Source: Methanomassiliicoccaceae archaeon UBA421 (lineage in GTDB: Archaea; Thermoplasmatota; Thermoplasmata; Methanomassiliicoccales; Methanomethylophilaceae). Taken from it: 51,269 nucleotides of DNA. The position numbers and the translations under genes are program-made. The notes beneath the pieces are model-generated. The model saw nothing but the letters and a program-made list of their open reading frames with translations. It had not been told where the DNA came from and ran no database searches. Below are positions 8,818 through 16,608 of this stretch, in pieces. The stretch spans positions 291,945 to 343,213 of the forward strand of contig DAHB01000005.1 of NCBI GenBank assembly GCA_002498365.1. Direction: 5' to 3'. The stretch's first letter is position 1. Each line of letters begins with the position of its first letter.

Positions 8818-9657
8818 ATGAAGCGTGAAGACAGAGATACACTTATCGCAATGGCGGTGATAGTGCTGGTGTTCGCGTCGGGGTATGCATGTCTTCATCT
8901 TTACTCGGGACACAATCCATATTTTTCGCTCGTCACTTCGCAGAGCATGCAGCATGACGACCACAGTTCCGAGCTTGGAATAATCGACACGGGAGATCTT
9001 GTTATTGTAAGAGATAAGTCGAAGATAGATATCCAGACATATCTGGAGGGCCGAATGACGGGCTTCAAATCATTCGGAGACTACGGCAGCGTGATAATAT
9101 ATAGTGGAGACAACGGCTCCAGCATAATACATAGGGCTCTGCTTTATCTTGAAGTAAAAGAGGACAGTTCAGGAAAATATGCCAGCATATCATATCTGGA
9201 TTCCTATCCCTCCTGGGAAAGCGCGTACTCGCCCGGAACGGAGCTTGACCCGGAGATGCTCAGAGAGGATATCGTACTCAACGATCTGGGATATAGGGGC
9301 CTCGACGTGAAGATCGATATAGCATTCATACTCAGCAAGACGGACGCAGGGGTTTCGGGATATGTAACTATGGGCGATAACAACACCATCACCGATCAGA
9401 GCTCGTTTTACGGCTCGGATTTTGTGATATCTGGACTTGTGACGGATGAAAGGATATTATCCATTCCGGTCAGTGAAATACCTTGGTTGGGATGTTTTAA
9501 ACTCTTACTTGACGGAAGAGGATACATCGTTGAACATCACTCGCCCAACAGTATTCCATATCTATGTGTTTCAGCACTGGGCATGTTGTTCGTTCTTTTT
9601 TCCCTGTATATTTTTTACATCGGATATACCATAGAAAAAAGAAAAAGGGGTATTTGA
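8818..9657 (+). CDS. Signal peptidase I, archaeal/ER type (S26B)
   Basis: 279-aa membrane protease expected to remove signal peptides outside the membrane. An N-terminal membrane helix (about residues 9-29) is followed by the catalytic serine in SQSMQ (Ser43). The HR pair in IIHRA (His105) replaces the bacterial Lys, and a GDNN box follows in TMGDNNTITD, as in Sec11-type enzymes. A second membrane helix lies at the C-terminus, before a basic tail. The ATG at 8818 is chosen over an in-frame TTG at 8779, which lies inside the promoter palindrome. A large insert separates the catalytic boxes. The gene is markedly AT-richer than the ATP synthase genes. The natural substrates are unknown. Confidence 0.82.
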   Translation: MKREDRDTLIAMAVIVLVFASGYACLHLYSGHNPYFSLVTSQSMQHDDHSSELGIIDTGDLVIVRDKSKIDIQTYLEGRMTGFKSFGDYGSVIIYSGDNGSSIIHRALLYLEVKEDSSGKYASISYLDSYPSWESAYSPGTELDPEMLREDIVLNDLGYRGLDVKIDIAFILSKTDAGVSGYVTMGDNNTITDQSSFYGSDFVISGLVTDERILSIPVSEIPWLGCFKLLLDGRGYIVEHHSPNSIPYLCVSALGMLFVLFSLYIFYIGYTIEKRKRGI

Positions 9658-9661
9658 CCGC

Positions 9662-9691
9662 AAACCCCCCCACCCCTTCATTTCCACTGGA
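9662..9691 (-). repeat. Origin recognition box (ORB), left copy
   Basis: Read on the minus strand this 30-bp element starts TCCAGTGGAAATGAAGGGG and ends with a second run of seven G and TTT. It matches the archaeal ORB: the short dyad TTCCAGTGGAA followed by a G-string. An identical copy lies in the opposite orientation at 11219-11248. It sits just downstream of the orc1/cdc6 stop codon. Orc1/Cdc6 binding is established for this motif in Sulfolobus and Pyrococcus; here it is inferred. Confidence 0.85.
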
Positions 9692-9704
9692 AAGGAAAAA
9701 CAGA

Positions 9705-10949
9705 TCACATAAGAGTGGTCTGCTTCACATTTTTGTAATTCTTTAATTTTTTGAAGATAACATCCGATTTTATGAGGTCCATAACTTCTTTGCTTCCAAG
9801 TTCGATCTCCCTCGTTCTTCCCGCACGACCGAACGATTTGACCCTTGCATGGATTATTCCCATCATGTCCAGTTCGGATATCAGACCGGCGACCCTTCTC
9901 TGTGTAAGTGTAGATGATTCCAAAATTTCGGATATGTGTTTATATGTTGTAAAAACATCTCCCGTATTCATGGTCGGATTGTCATTTTCGGTGTTTATTA
10001 CAATACTCATCAATACTGTCTTGGATTGAGGCGTAAGCGTTCTTACTACTTCCGAAACGGCGTCAAGCTCGATTTTATTTTTTGCATATTTTACATGCGC
10101 TTCAGTTATGATGTTGTCGTTGTTCCTTTCTGCAATATCGGAAGCTATTCTCAAAAGATCCAACGCTCTTCTCGCATCGCCCATATCTTGTGCCGAAAGT
10201 GCCGCGCAATAAGATACGACACCTGGAGAAAGCACTCCGTCTTCAAAAGCATCTTCCGATCTGTCTTTAAGAATATCTTCAAGCTGAAGAGTATTATAAG
10301 GCGGAAATATTATTTTTTCTTCACCCAGTCTGCTTTTGATTTTTGGATCAAGAAAATCAGTGAATTTTGGATTGTTGCTTATTCCTATTATAGATACCTT
10401 CGAATGTTCCAGCACTTCATTTATTGTTGTTAAGAAATAGAATATGTCATCTCCGTTCTTCTGAAACGATCTGTCGATCTCATCAAGTACGATGATATAG
10501 ATTTTATTTTCTTTATCCACATATTTTGTCAATTCACTGAAAACTCTATCCAGGCTCCAACCGGTAAAAGGAATGCTTTTTGTCTCATCTCTTATTATCT
10601 GGTTTCCAATATTGTAGAGTATACCGTATGGCGTATCAACGACTTCGCAGTTGATATAAATAAAAGAGCAGTTCTCTTCATTTTCATCGGCTTTTTTTAA
10701 TTCTTTTCCTATATACTTTACTACTGCAGTTTTTCCTGTTCCTGTTTTTCCGATAATAAGTATATTAGATGGTTTATCCTTTGCCAGTGAAGGTGCGACG
10801 ATCTCTACGATCTCTTTTATCTGCTCTTCTCTGTGAGGAAGCTGCTCTGGAATATATGACGACTGCAGTATTCTTTTATTTTTTACAAGTAGATTCCGTT
10901 TATCCATATAATGTTTGAAAATCGACTCGCCGTCATTCAAAGGAAACAC
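9705..10949 (-). CDS. cdc6: Orc1/Cdc6 replication initiator
   Basis: 414-aa AAA+ initiator that binds ORB elements and loads MCM. Walker A is GKTGTGKT (67-74), Walker B VLDEID (154-159), sensor 1 the Asn of ISNNP (192) and sensor 2 the Arg of MGDARRALDLLR (260). The C-terminal winged helix (about residues 300-400) contains the TLTQRRVAGLISELDMMG recognition helix. The GTG start at 10949 has AGGA about 9 nt upstream and a TATA-like box TTATATGC near 10980. Codon use is far more AT-rich than in most neighbours. The gene lies between two inverted ORBs. A T-rich run follows the stop and runs into the left ORB. Confidence 0.97.
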   Translation of the reverse strand: MFPLNDGESIFKHYMDKRNLLVKNKRILQSSYIPEQLPHREEQIKEIVEIVAPSLAKDKPSNILIIGKTGTGKTAVVKYIGKELKKADENEENCSFIYINCEVVDTPYGILYNIGNQIIRDETKSIPFTGWSLDRVFSELTKYVDKENKIYIIVLDEIDRSFQKNGDDIFYFLTTINEVLEHSKVSIIGISNNPKFTDFLDPKIKSRLGEEKIIFPPYNTLQLEDILKDRSEDAFEDGVLSPGVVSYCAALSAQDMGDARRALDLLRIASDIAERNNDNIITEAHVKYAKNKIELDAVSEVVRTLTPQSKTVLMSIVINTENDNPTMNTGDVFTTYKHISEILESSTLTQRRVAGLISELDMMGIIHARVKSFGRAGRTREIELGSKEVMDLIKSDVIFKKLKNYKNVKQTTLM

Positions 10950-11218
10950 CGCATTTTCCTATGTATATTCAATAAGCATATAATTGTTTTTAAAGTTGGA
11001 TGTAATGACGTTTTTTAATCTTCTTGTGCATTCATTTTATAATCAAATTGTATTTCCGTCATAGTCATTCAGGAATGGATAATATGAAACACAAAGCAAT
11101 AGTCGTTATCGGTGCTTGCGTCCTTGGAATCGCACTTTTTATCGGGATCCTCTTCGTTATAGGCAGTCTTTCTTGAATTCATACGTTGTTTTTCCGAACC
11201 TTCTTCTTTTTTATGGTC
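10950..11218. other. AT-rich intergenic region upstream of orc1/cdc6 (candidate unwinding element)
   Basis: This stretch holds the orc1 promoter (minus-strand TTATATGC near 10980), a dense A/T block from about 10960 to 11065, a 30-codon ORF (11084-11176) and the approach to the right ORB. I see no further full ORB copy in it. Its position beside orc1 and an ORB makes it the best candidate for the site of initial strand opening. Confidence 0.5.
11084..11176 (+). CDS. Possible 30-aa single-helix membrane peptide
   Basis: A short ORF encoding a lysine-flanked start (MKHKAIVVIG) and then an unbroken hydrophobic helix ending FVIGSLS. AGGAATGG, a plausible ribosome binding site, lies about 5-12 nt before the ATG; an in-frame ATG three codons earlier is also possible. 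The composition (one transmembrane helix, positive N-terminus) is not what random AT-rich DNA usually gives. Nothing else supports expression, and no family is recognised. It lies inside the putative origin. Confidence 0.4.
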   Translation: MKHKAIVVIGACVLGIALFIGILFVIGSLS

Positions 11219-11248
11219 TCCAGTGGAAATGAAGGGGTGGGGGGGTTT
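11219..11248 (+). repeat. Origin recognition box (ORB), right copy
   Basis: Exact inverted copy of the element at 9662-9691, with the TCCAGTGG dyad half facing orc1 and the G-strings (GGGG, T, seven G) facing outward to the right. The two copies agree over all 30 bp and diverge immediately outside, so selection on the motif, or conversion between copies, has kept them identical. Confidence 0.85.
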
Positions 11249-11299
11249 AGTCTAATTGTAACGGTCCCGTTGAAATCATTGCTTGATTTCTGATGTTTC

Positions 11300-11611
11300 A
11301 TGCCGGGCATTCTAAGGGACAAGTATTTCATTATATCAGCATCGCTGGCACTTGTACTGGTATTGGTATGGTCCGTATCGGATGAAGAAAAAGAAAACGA
11401 TGGAGGTCATCGGGCGCTAGGTATAGCTTTCGATATAAAAGAAACAGAAAATGGATTCGTTTTTTCGGCCGAGATGTCTGATGGCTCCTCATATAGATGT
11501 TTTTACAAAGACCGTCCCGACGAATTGGGTATTTACTTTTTTTATGGTGATTTTTCTGAAGATAGCGGTCTTATATTCCTTAAAAAAATGGTTTTTGCGG
11601 AACATGAATAA
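11300..11611 (+). CDS. Small membrane-anchored protein with OB-like domain (hypothetical)
   Basis: 103 aa. Residues 9-25 form one hydrophobic helix after a basic N-terminus (RDK), predicting a signal anchor with the rest outside the cell. Residues ~40-100 show an alternating strand pattern (GIAFDIKETENGFVFSAEM, YRCFYK, IYFFYGDF, LIFLKKMVF) with the Gly and Asp spacing typical of OB-folds. I recognise no named family and the function is unknown. It lies between the right ORB and TiaS, 9 nt before the TiaS ATG, and shares the AT-rich composition of the origin region. The start is the only reasonable ATG; no clear ribosome binding site is seen. Confidence 0.6.
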   Translation: MPGILRDKYFIISASLALVLVLVWSVSDEEKENDGGHRALGIAFDIKETENGFVFSAEMSDGSSYRCFYKDRPDELGIYFFYGDFSEDSGLIFLKKMVFAEHE

Positions 11612-11620
11612 AATAATTGA

Positions 11621-12958
11621 ATGCATTGGGTCCGAAGCGTGTACGTTTCATTCGACGACACGGACTCGAACGAGGGCCTGTGCACGACATTTTTGGCGAC
11701 GGAAGTGATGAAGGAGATAGGCGACCTGGACCTGATAGGCTATCCCCGATTGGTGCGTCTCAATCCTGCGGTACCTTGGAAAACACGTGGCAACGGCTCT
11801 CTGTCTCTAAGGCTTGGACATGGTGCGGGAATGAAGATCAAGGTAGGAGAAATATCCGGAAAGGAGTTTTTCTGTTATGAAAGACAGCTTTCGGAAGAGC
11901 CGGACGCCGGGGAGCTGCTTGAGAGGATAATCCCCGTAGTGAAAGGTAACCGTCACTTTACATCGGATTCGGGGATCGTCGTCTCTGAAAAGAAACCCTC
12001 TCAATCCTATTACTGGAAAGGCGTCAGAAGAATCGTGGAGATGTCCGATGTCGAAGAGGAGCTGGACCGTATCGGCGCTCTCCGCGACGGATTCGGGAAC
12101 AGACGTGGCATTATAGGTTCGGCATGCGGTATGGCCTGGAGGCCCCGCGACAGCACATACGAGATGATAACATACCGCCCGAGGAGCAGATGGGGCACCC
12201 GCAGAGCCATAGAACCCGAGTCCATCGGGGAGATGGACCGTTCGTTCCCATCCACCTTCAACAGCTGGGAGGAAAGATTTCATAAGGTGTCCATGGTTCC
12301 CGGGACCCCTTGTCCGGTCATGTACGGTCTGCGCGGCGACAGGCCGGAGGACCTCCCCGAAGCCTCGGCCGCGATACGCACCGAACCTCTTGAGCGCAGT
12401 TTCATTTTTCTCACCAACCAGGGGACCGACGACCACATCATATATCGTCCCAGGGTTCTCGAGCCCATGAGCTCCTATTACATCGAAGGCATCGTCTTAT
12501 CAAGGCGCCACCTTCCCGGGGGACACGTGGTGGTATGCCTCTATACAGGCTTCGGCACCGTGGAATGCACGGCATACGAACCGTCCAAGGAGTTCAGGTC
12601 TGCCTTCGAATGGCTGACGGCCGGAGACCGCATCGGGGTGATGGGCGAGATGCGCACCGAGCCCAGGACCCTCAACGTCGAGAAGATGAAGGTTATCGGG
12701 ACGGTCAGGGAATTCGAGAAGATATCGAATCCCCTGTGCGAAAAGTGCGGAAGGACCATGGAGTCTGTAGGGAAGGGAAGGGGCTACCGTTGCCGCAGAT
12801 GCGGCACGTCGTCGGGCGAACCTGTGAAGAAGGAGAACACAAGATGGATGGTCCCCGGATGGTACGAACCGCCCGCCTCCGCCCGCAGACATCTGTCCAA
12901 GCCTCTTAAGAGGATGGGCGAGGAACAACCCGTTGAGTTCGTCAATAGCCGTAGCTAA
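11621..12958 (+). CDS. tiaS: tRNA(Ile2) 2-agmatinylcytidine synthetase TiaS
   Basis: 445 aa. TiaS attaches agmatine to C34 of tRNA-Ile(CAU) so that it reads AUA; it is essential in archaea. The N-terminus has the FDDTDSNEGLCTTFLA motif (THUMP/kinase-like ATP site) followed by the RLVRLNPAVPWKTRGNG block. An OB-fold segment (about residues 305-370, GIVLSRRHLPGGHVVVCLY) and a C-terminal zinc ribbon (CEKCG ... CRRCG) complete the family layout. The ATG at 11621 lacks a good ribosome binding site; a GTG at 11639 would give the more usual start just before YVSFDDTDS. Confidence 0.95.
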   Translation: MHWVRSVYVSFDDTDSNEGLCTTFLATEVMKEIGDLDLIGYPRLVRLNPAVPWKTRGNGSLSLRLGHGAGMKIKVGEISGKEFFCYERQLSEEPDAGELLERIIPVVKGNRHFTSDSGIVVSEKKPSQSYYWKGVRRIVEMSDVEEELDRIGALRDGFGNRRGIIGSACGMAWRPRDSTYEMITYRPRSRWGTRRAIEPESIGEMDRSFPSTFNSWEERFHKVSMVPGTPCPVMYGLRGDRPEDLPEASAAIRTEPLERSFIFLTNQGTDDHIIYRPRVLEPMSSYYIEGIVLSRRHLPGGHVVVCLYTGFGTVECTAYEPSKEFRSAFEWLTAGDRIGVMGEMRTEPRTLNVEKMKVIGTVREFEKISNPLCEKCGRTMESVGKGRGYRCRRCGTSSGEPVKKENTRWMVPGWYEPPASARRHLSKPLKRMGEEQPVEFVNSRS

Positions 12959-13018
12959 TCACCGACAATATTATATAGCGAAAATCGACACTACGAACCA
13001 GAATCGGAGGCCGCTAAA

Positions 13019-14197
13019 ATGCAAGAGGCAGTTATTCTAAGCGCAACAAGGACCCCTATAGGAAAGTACGGAAAATCGCTGATGGACGTCAAAGCCAAGG
13101 ATCTGGGAGGTATCGCAATAAAAGAAGCGGTGTCCAGGGCAGGCATATCCCCCGGCGATATACAGGAATGCATAATGGGAAACGTAATCTCCGCCGGCAT
13201 GGGTCAGAACCCCGCAAGGCAGGCGGCCATCGCCGCCGGCCTGCCCGTCGAGATCGGATCCTTCACCGTTAACGCAGTATGCGGCTCCGGGATGAAATCG
13301 GCGATGCTGGCCGCCGATGCCGTCAAAGCCGGCCAATACGAGGTCCTGGCCGTAGGCGGGATGGAGAACATGAGCTCCGCTCCATATCTCCTCAAGGGAG
13401 CAAGATGGGGGTTCAAGATGGGCGACCAGCCGGCAGTCGACTCTATGGTTTACGACGGCCTCTGGGACGTGTTCAACGACCAGCACATGGGGATAACCGG
13501 CGAGATCGTGGCCGAGCGTTTTAACGTCACAAGGGAGGACGCGGACACGATGGCCTACCAGAGCAACCTCAAGGCGGCGGAGGCCCAGTCCAAAGGCAGA
13601 TTCGACAGGGAGATAGTCCCGGTAACGGTCAAAGGAAGGAAAGAAGACGTAGTGGTCAAACAGGACGAGGGCGTAAGGGCCGACACCACGATGGAGTCCT
13701 TGGGAAAACTGAAGCCTGCATTCAAAAAGGACGGTGTAGTCACCGCGGGCAACTCTTCCCAGCTCAGCGACGGGGCGGCGGCGATGGTCATCTCGTCCAG
13801 GAAATGGGCGGAGGAGCACGGGATAAAGCCCATGGCCTCCATAGAGGCCTACGGGGAGCGCGGAGTGAAGCCCGAGCTCATCATGGAGGCGCCCATCCCG
13901 ACCACGAGGCGTGTCCTTGAAATGGCCGGAATGACGATCGACGACATAGACCTCTTCGAGCACAACGAAGCCTTCGCCACAGCGTCCTGCGCCGTGAAGA
14001 AGGAGCTCGGCGTACCCGACGAGATATTCAACGTGAACGGAGGCGCCATTGCGCTGGGACATCCGATCGGGTGCTCGGGCGCAAGGGTCATGACCACGCT
14101 CCTCTACGCCCTGGAGGACAGGAAGAAGAGCGTAGGCCTCGGCACCCTCTGCCTAGGCGGAGGAAACGCGGTCACAATGATCGTCAGACGCGAATGA
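13019..14197 (+). CDS. Acetyl-CoA acetyltransferase (thiolase), bacterial type
   Basis: 392 aa, full length for biosynthetic thiolases that condense two acetyl-CoA into acetoacetyl-CoA. The nucleophile Cys is in NAVCGSGMKSA (about residue 89). The catalytic His is in GGAIALGHPIGCSGAR, the NEAFA motif is present and the second Cys is in GTLCLGGG. The sequence resembles bacterial AtoB/PhaA-type enzymes rather than the archaeal thiolase that works with HMG-CoA synthase and a DUF35 protein, neither of which is adjacent. GGAGG lies 9 nt before the ATG and a TATA box TTATATAG at 12971. It may feed the mevalonate pathway. Confidence 0.93.
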   Translation: MQEAVILSATRTPIGKYGKSLMDVKAKDLGGIAIKEAVSRAGISPGDIQECIMGNVISAGMGQNPARQAAIAAGLPVEIGSFTVNAVCGSGMKSAMLAADAVKAGQYEVLAVGGMENMSSAPYLLKGARWGFKMGDQPAVDSMVYDGLWDVFNDQHMGITGEIVAERFNVTREDADTMAYQSNLKAAEAQSKGRFDREIVPVTVKGRKEDVVVKQDEGVRADTTMESLGKLKPAFKKDGVVTAGNSSQLSDGAAAMVISSRKWAEEHGIKPMASIEAYGERGVKPELIMEAPIPTTRRVLEMAGMTIDDIDLFEHNEAFATASCAVKKELGVPDEIFNVNGGAIALGHPIGCSGARVMTTLLYALEDRKKSVGLGTLCLGGGNAVTMIVRRE

Positions 14198-14232
14198 AGA
14201 TGGAACCATCAAAAACCCCTTAAACCCTTTCC

Positions 14233-14250
14233 GCCCGGAACACTCCGGGC
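14233..14250. repeat. Small GC-rich hairpin between thiolase and M20 peptidase
   Basis: Perfect 7-bp arms GCCCGGA and TCCGGGC around ACAC. No T-run follows, so it is not a standard archaeal terminator. It sits directly before the TATA-like box of the M20 peptidase gene and could protect the thiolase mRNA 3' end. Confidence 0.35.
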
Positions 14251-14287
14251 AAGAAAGTAATATCAACACATCGGGCCATCAAGCATC

Positions 14288-15508
14288 ATGGAACTGGAAG
14301 CCATTCTCGGGAAGATCGAGGGGTCCCGCGCCGACATCGTGAAGGAGATGGTCGATATGATAAGGATTCCCGCCATCGCCCCGATCAACGGCGGCGACGG
14401 AGAGGGCCGAAGGGCCGACCACCTTGTTTCCAGGCTCCAGGGATACGACAGCATCGAAAGGATAGATGTGCCGGACGATACGGACCCTTCTGTTATCCGG
14501 CCCAACATACTCGCGAAAAAGAACGGCCCGGAGGAAGGCACCGTCTGGATAGTCGCCCATATGGACACGGTTCCCGTGGGGGACCTCGACGACTGGGACA
14601 GCCCTCCCTTCGAGCCCCGGATCGAGAACGGCAGGATATACGGTCGCGGAACCGAGGACAACGGTCAGGCGGTGATCTCGTCGATGTTCGCCTCCAGGTT
14701 CATAGAGGGGAAGGATCTGAAGAAGAGGTCGATCGGCATCGCATACGTGGCCGACGAGGAGACCACCAGCGCCATGGGGATCGCGTACCTTCTGGACAAG
14801 GGATGCTTCTCCGAAAAAGACGTCTTCATCGTTCCGGACTGGGGAAGCCCCGGCGGAAAACACATAGAGGTTGCCGAAAAGAACCTGATATGGTTGAATT
14901 TCGAGGTCACGGGCAGGTCCACCCACGGTTCTACTCCGGACAAGGGGGTCAACGCCCTCAGGGCGTCCTCCCATCTTATAGTGGAGTTGGAAAAGGCGTT
15001 CGCTAAGGAGTTTCCGGGCTCTGACCCCATGTTCATGCCCCACAGGTCCACTTTCGAACCGACTCGGAGCATCGCGACGGTGGAGAACGTCAACACGGTG
15101 CCGGGCTATCATGAGTTCTCCATGGACGTCCGCCTCCTTCCGGAATACGATATGGACGACGTGGTGATAACGGCCCGGAGCGTAGCCTCGTGTATTTCCG
15201 AGAAGTACGGCGCAGATATAACGATCGGCGAGATACAGCGCCACCAGTCCGGAAGGCGGTCTTCCACCGATGACCCCGCATATCTGGCGCTTCGTGATTC
15301 CGTAAAGCACGTTACGGGCACGGAGCCCACGCCCGTGGGCGTAGGCGGAGCCACATGCGCCAATTTCTTCCGTGCGAAGGGGTACAACGCCTACGTATGG
15401 GAGACCGGGGGCGGAACCCTGCACACTCCCAACGAATACGTGGAGATAGAAAATATAGTGACGGACGCGAAGGTCTTCGCCACGCTGTTCTACAAGCTGT
15501 GCGTTTAA
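14288..15508 (+). CDS. M20-family metallopeptidase (ArgE/DapE-like)
   Basis: 406-aa di-zinc amidohydrolase. First metal-binding box: VAHMDTVPVG (His and Asp ligands); GRGTEDNGQAV gives the bridging Asp region; catalytic Glu pair VADEETTSAMG. The dimerisation domain starts around residue 190 (WLNFEVTGRSTHGSTPDKG), and the last ligand is the His of GGGTLHTPNE. It probably deacylates an N-acyl amino acid or dipeptide; the exact substrate (for example N-succinyl-diaminopimelate) cannot be told. A TATA-like box near 14261 and no ribosome binding site suggest a leaderless mRNA. Its stop codon interlocks with that of convergent ftsY. Confidence 0.88.
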   Translation: MELEAILGKIEGSRADIVKEMVDMIRIPAIAPINGGDGEGRRADHLVSRLQGYDSIERIDVPDDTDPSVIRPNILAKKNGPEEGTVWIVAHMDTVPVGDLDDWDSPPFEPRIENGRIYGRGTEDNGQAVISSMFASRFIEGKDLKKRSIGIAYVADEETTSAMGIAYLLDKGCFSEKDVFIVPDWGSPGGKHIEVAEKNLIWLNFEVTGRSTHGSTPDKGVNALRASSHLIVELEKAFAKEFPGSDPMFMPHRSTFEPTRSIATVENVNTVPGYHEFSMDVRLLPEYDMDDVVITARSVASCISEKYGADITIGEIQRHQSGRRSSTDDPAYLALRDSVKHVTGTEPTPVGVGGATCANFFRAKGYNAYVWETGGGTLHTPNEYVEIENIVTDAKVFATLFYKLCV

Positions 15509-16599
15509 TCGAACAGGCGGTTCAGCATCCATTCCGCGCTGAACTTCTGGATATCTTCGTATTCCTGTCCGTCGCACACGAACGCTATCGGCCTGCCGAT
15601 GGTGTGGGCTATCGACAGGGCCGCCCCGCCTTTGGCGTCCGTGTCGATCTTGGTGAGTATTATCGCATCGATGCCGATAGCGGCATCGAACACTTTTGCC
15701 TGCTCTATGGCGTCGTTGCCTGCAAGCGAGTCGCCCACGAACACCTTCAGGTCGGGTTTGGCTATCCTGGCGACCTTTTTCATCTCCTCGATCAGGTTGC
15801 TGTTGGTCTGCATCCTGCCGGCGGTATCGATGAGCACGGCGTCCCTTCTTTTTGACCTGGCATGCTCTATCGCGTCGTATGCCACGGCCGCAGGGTCCGC
15901 GTCCTGGGCGTGCTTGACGATCTTTGCCCCCAGACGGTCTGCGTGGATCGTCAGCTGCTCTATCGCGCCGGCCCTGAACGTATCGCATGCGGCGAGCACC
16001 ACGGTCATGTCCTGTTTTTGAAGACGGTTCGCGACCTTCGCGATGGCGGTGGTCTTGCCTGTGCCGTTTATTCCGACGAACATTATGACGGCAGGCCTCG
16101 TCCTCTCTTTCATCCATGCGTCGAAGTCGAACTCGTTGACCTTGAGTACCTTGTGCACGGCGTCCCTGACGGCCATCTCGACTATCTCGTCAAGGCTGTA
16201 CTGACGGCTGTATTTTTTTCCGGTCAGATTTTCGCGGACGCCGTCTTTTATCTCTTCAGCGACAGAAAAGGCAACGTCAGCTTCGAACAGGATCACCTCC
16301 AGCTCGTCGAGCACGGATTCCAGTTCATCGTCTTTTATCCTCTTCCCTGAGTCGCCGACAGGGGATGACGGCGCCTTCCGCTGATCTTTTTCAGCTTTGA
16401 CCCTGTCGCGGCGCGAAAGTTTCGGCTCCTCGGCGCGGACCGCCTCGGTTTCGGGCACGGGACCGGCCGCGACCTCCGGTCTGACAGGGGCATCCTCCGG
16501 CTCCTCGGGCGCGGGCCGAGCCTCGTAGACCGTCTCCTCCAGCTTCTCGGGCGTCTTCTTAAAAAGCCCCTTGAGCTTGCTTTTCAGAGAATCAAACAT
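15505..16599 (-). CDS. ftsY: Signal recognition particle receptor FtsY
   Basis: 364-aa SRP GTPase that docks SRP-ribosome complexes at the membrane. An acidic, proline-rich linker (about 20-90) follows a basic amphipathic N-terminus (FDSLKSKLKGLFKK), the usual membrane-binding layout. The NG domain has the P-loop GINGTGKTT (176-184), DTFRAGA (206-212), DTAGR (258-262) and TKID (316-319). It is third in the L18a-prefoldin alpha-FtsY operon, a common archaeal arrangement. Its TAA stop overlaps the stop of the convergent M20 gene by 3 nt. Confidence 0.97.
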   Translation of the reverse strand: MFDSLKSKLKGLFKKTPEKLEETVYEARPAPEEPEDAPVRPEVAAGPVPETEAVRAEEPKLSRRDRVKAEKDQRKAPSSPVGDSGKRIKDDELESVLDELEVILFEADVAFSVAEEIKDGVRENLTGKKYSRQYSLDEIVEMAVRDAVHKVLKVNEFDFDAWMKERTRPAVIMFVGINGTGKTTAIAKVANRLQKQDMTVVLAACDTFRAGAIEQLTIHADRLGAKIVKHAQDADPAAVAYDAIEHARSKRRDAVLIDTAGRMQTNSNLIEEMKKVARIAKPDLKVFVGDSLAGNDAIEQAKVFDAAIGIDAIILTKIDTDAKGGAALSIAHTIGRPIAFVCDGQEYEDIQKFSAEWMLNRLFD

Positions 16600-16608
16600 A
16601 TGATGCGC

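Larger units (their letters stand above)
9662..11248. other. Putative chromosomal replication origin (oriC) region
   Basis: Two identical inverted ORB elements bracket the orc1/cdc6 gene and its AT-rich upstream region. The most AT-rich stretch, the likely duplex-unwinding site, is about 10960-11065 (long A/T runs such as TAATTGTTTTTAAAG). Genes next to it on both sides point outward: the ATP synthase operon leftward, TiaS and thiolase rightward. Origins next to orc1/cdc6 are the rule in euryarchaea. Having orc1 inside the ORB pair, with 1.5 kb between boxes, is less usual. Confidence 0.75.

Noticed and set aside
11300..11611. OB-like membrane protein as a tether of origin DNA to the membrane
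   Set aside because: Positive residues before the helix predict that the OB-like part is outside the cell, where it cannot bind the chromosome.
14233..14250. Hairpin as an intrinsic terminator for thiolase
   Set aside because: No T-run follows, and archaeal termination depends mainly on T-runs; kept only as a repeat.
14279..16117. Minus-strand open frame of 612 codons across the M20 peptidase and part of ftsY
   Set aside because: No recognisable protein; both real genes on the two strands have complete catalytic motifs and the frame crosses their boundary.
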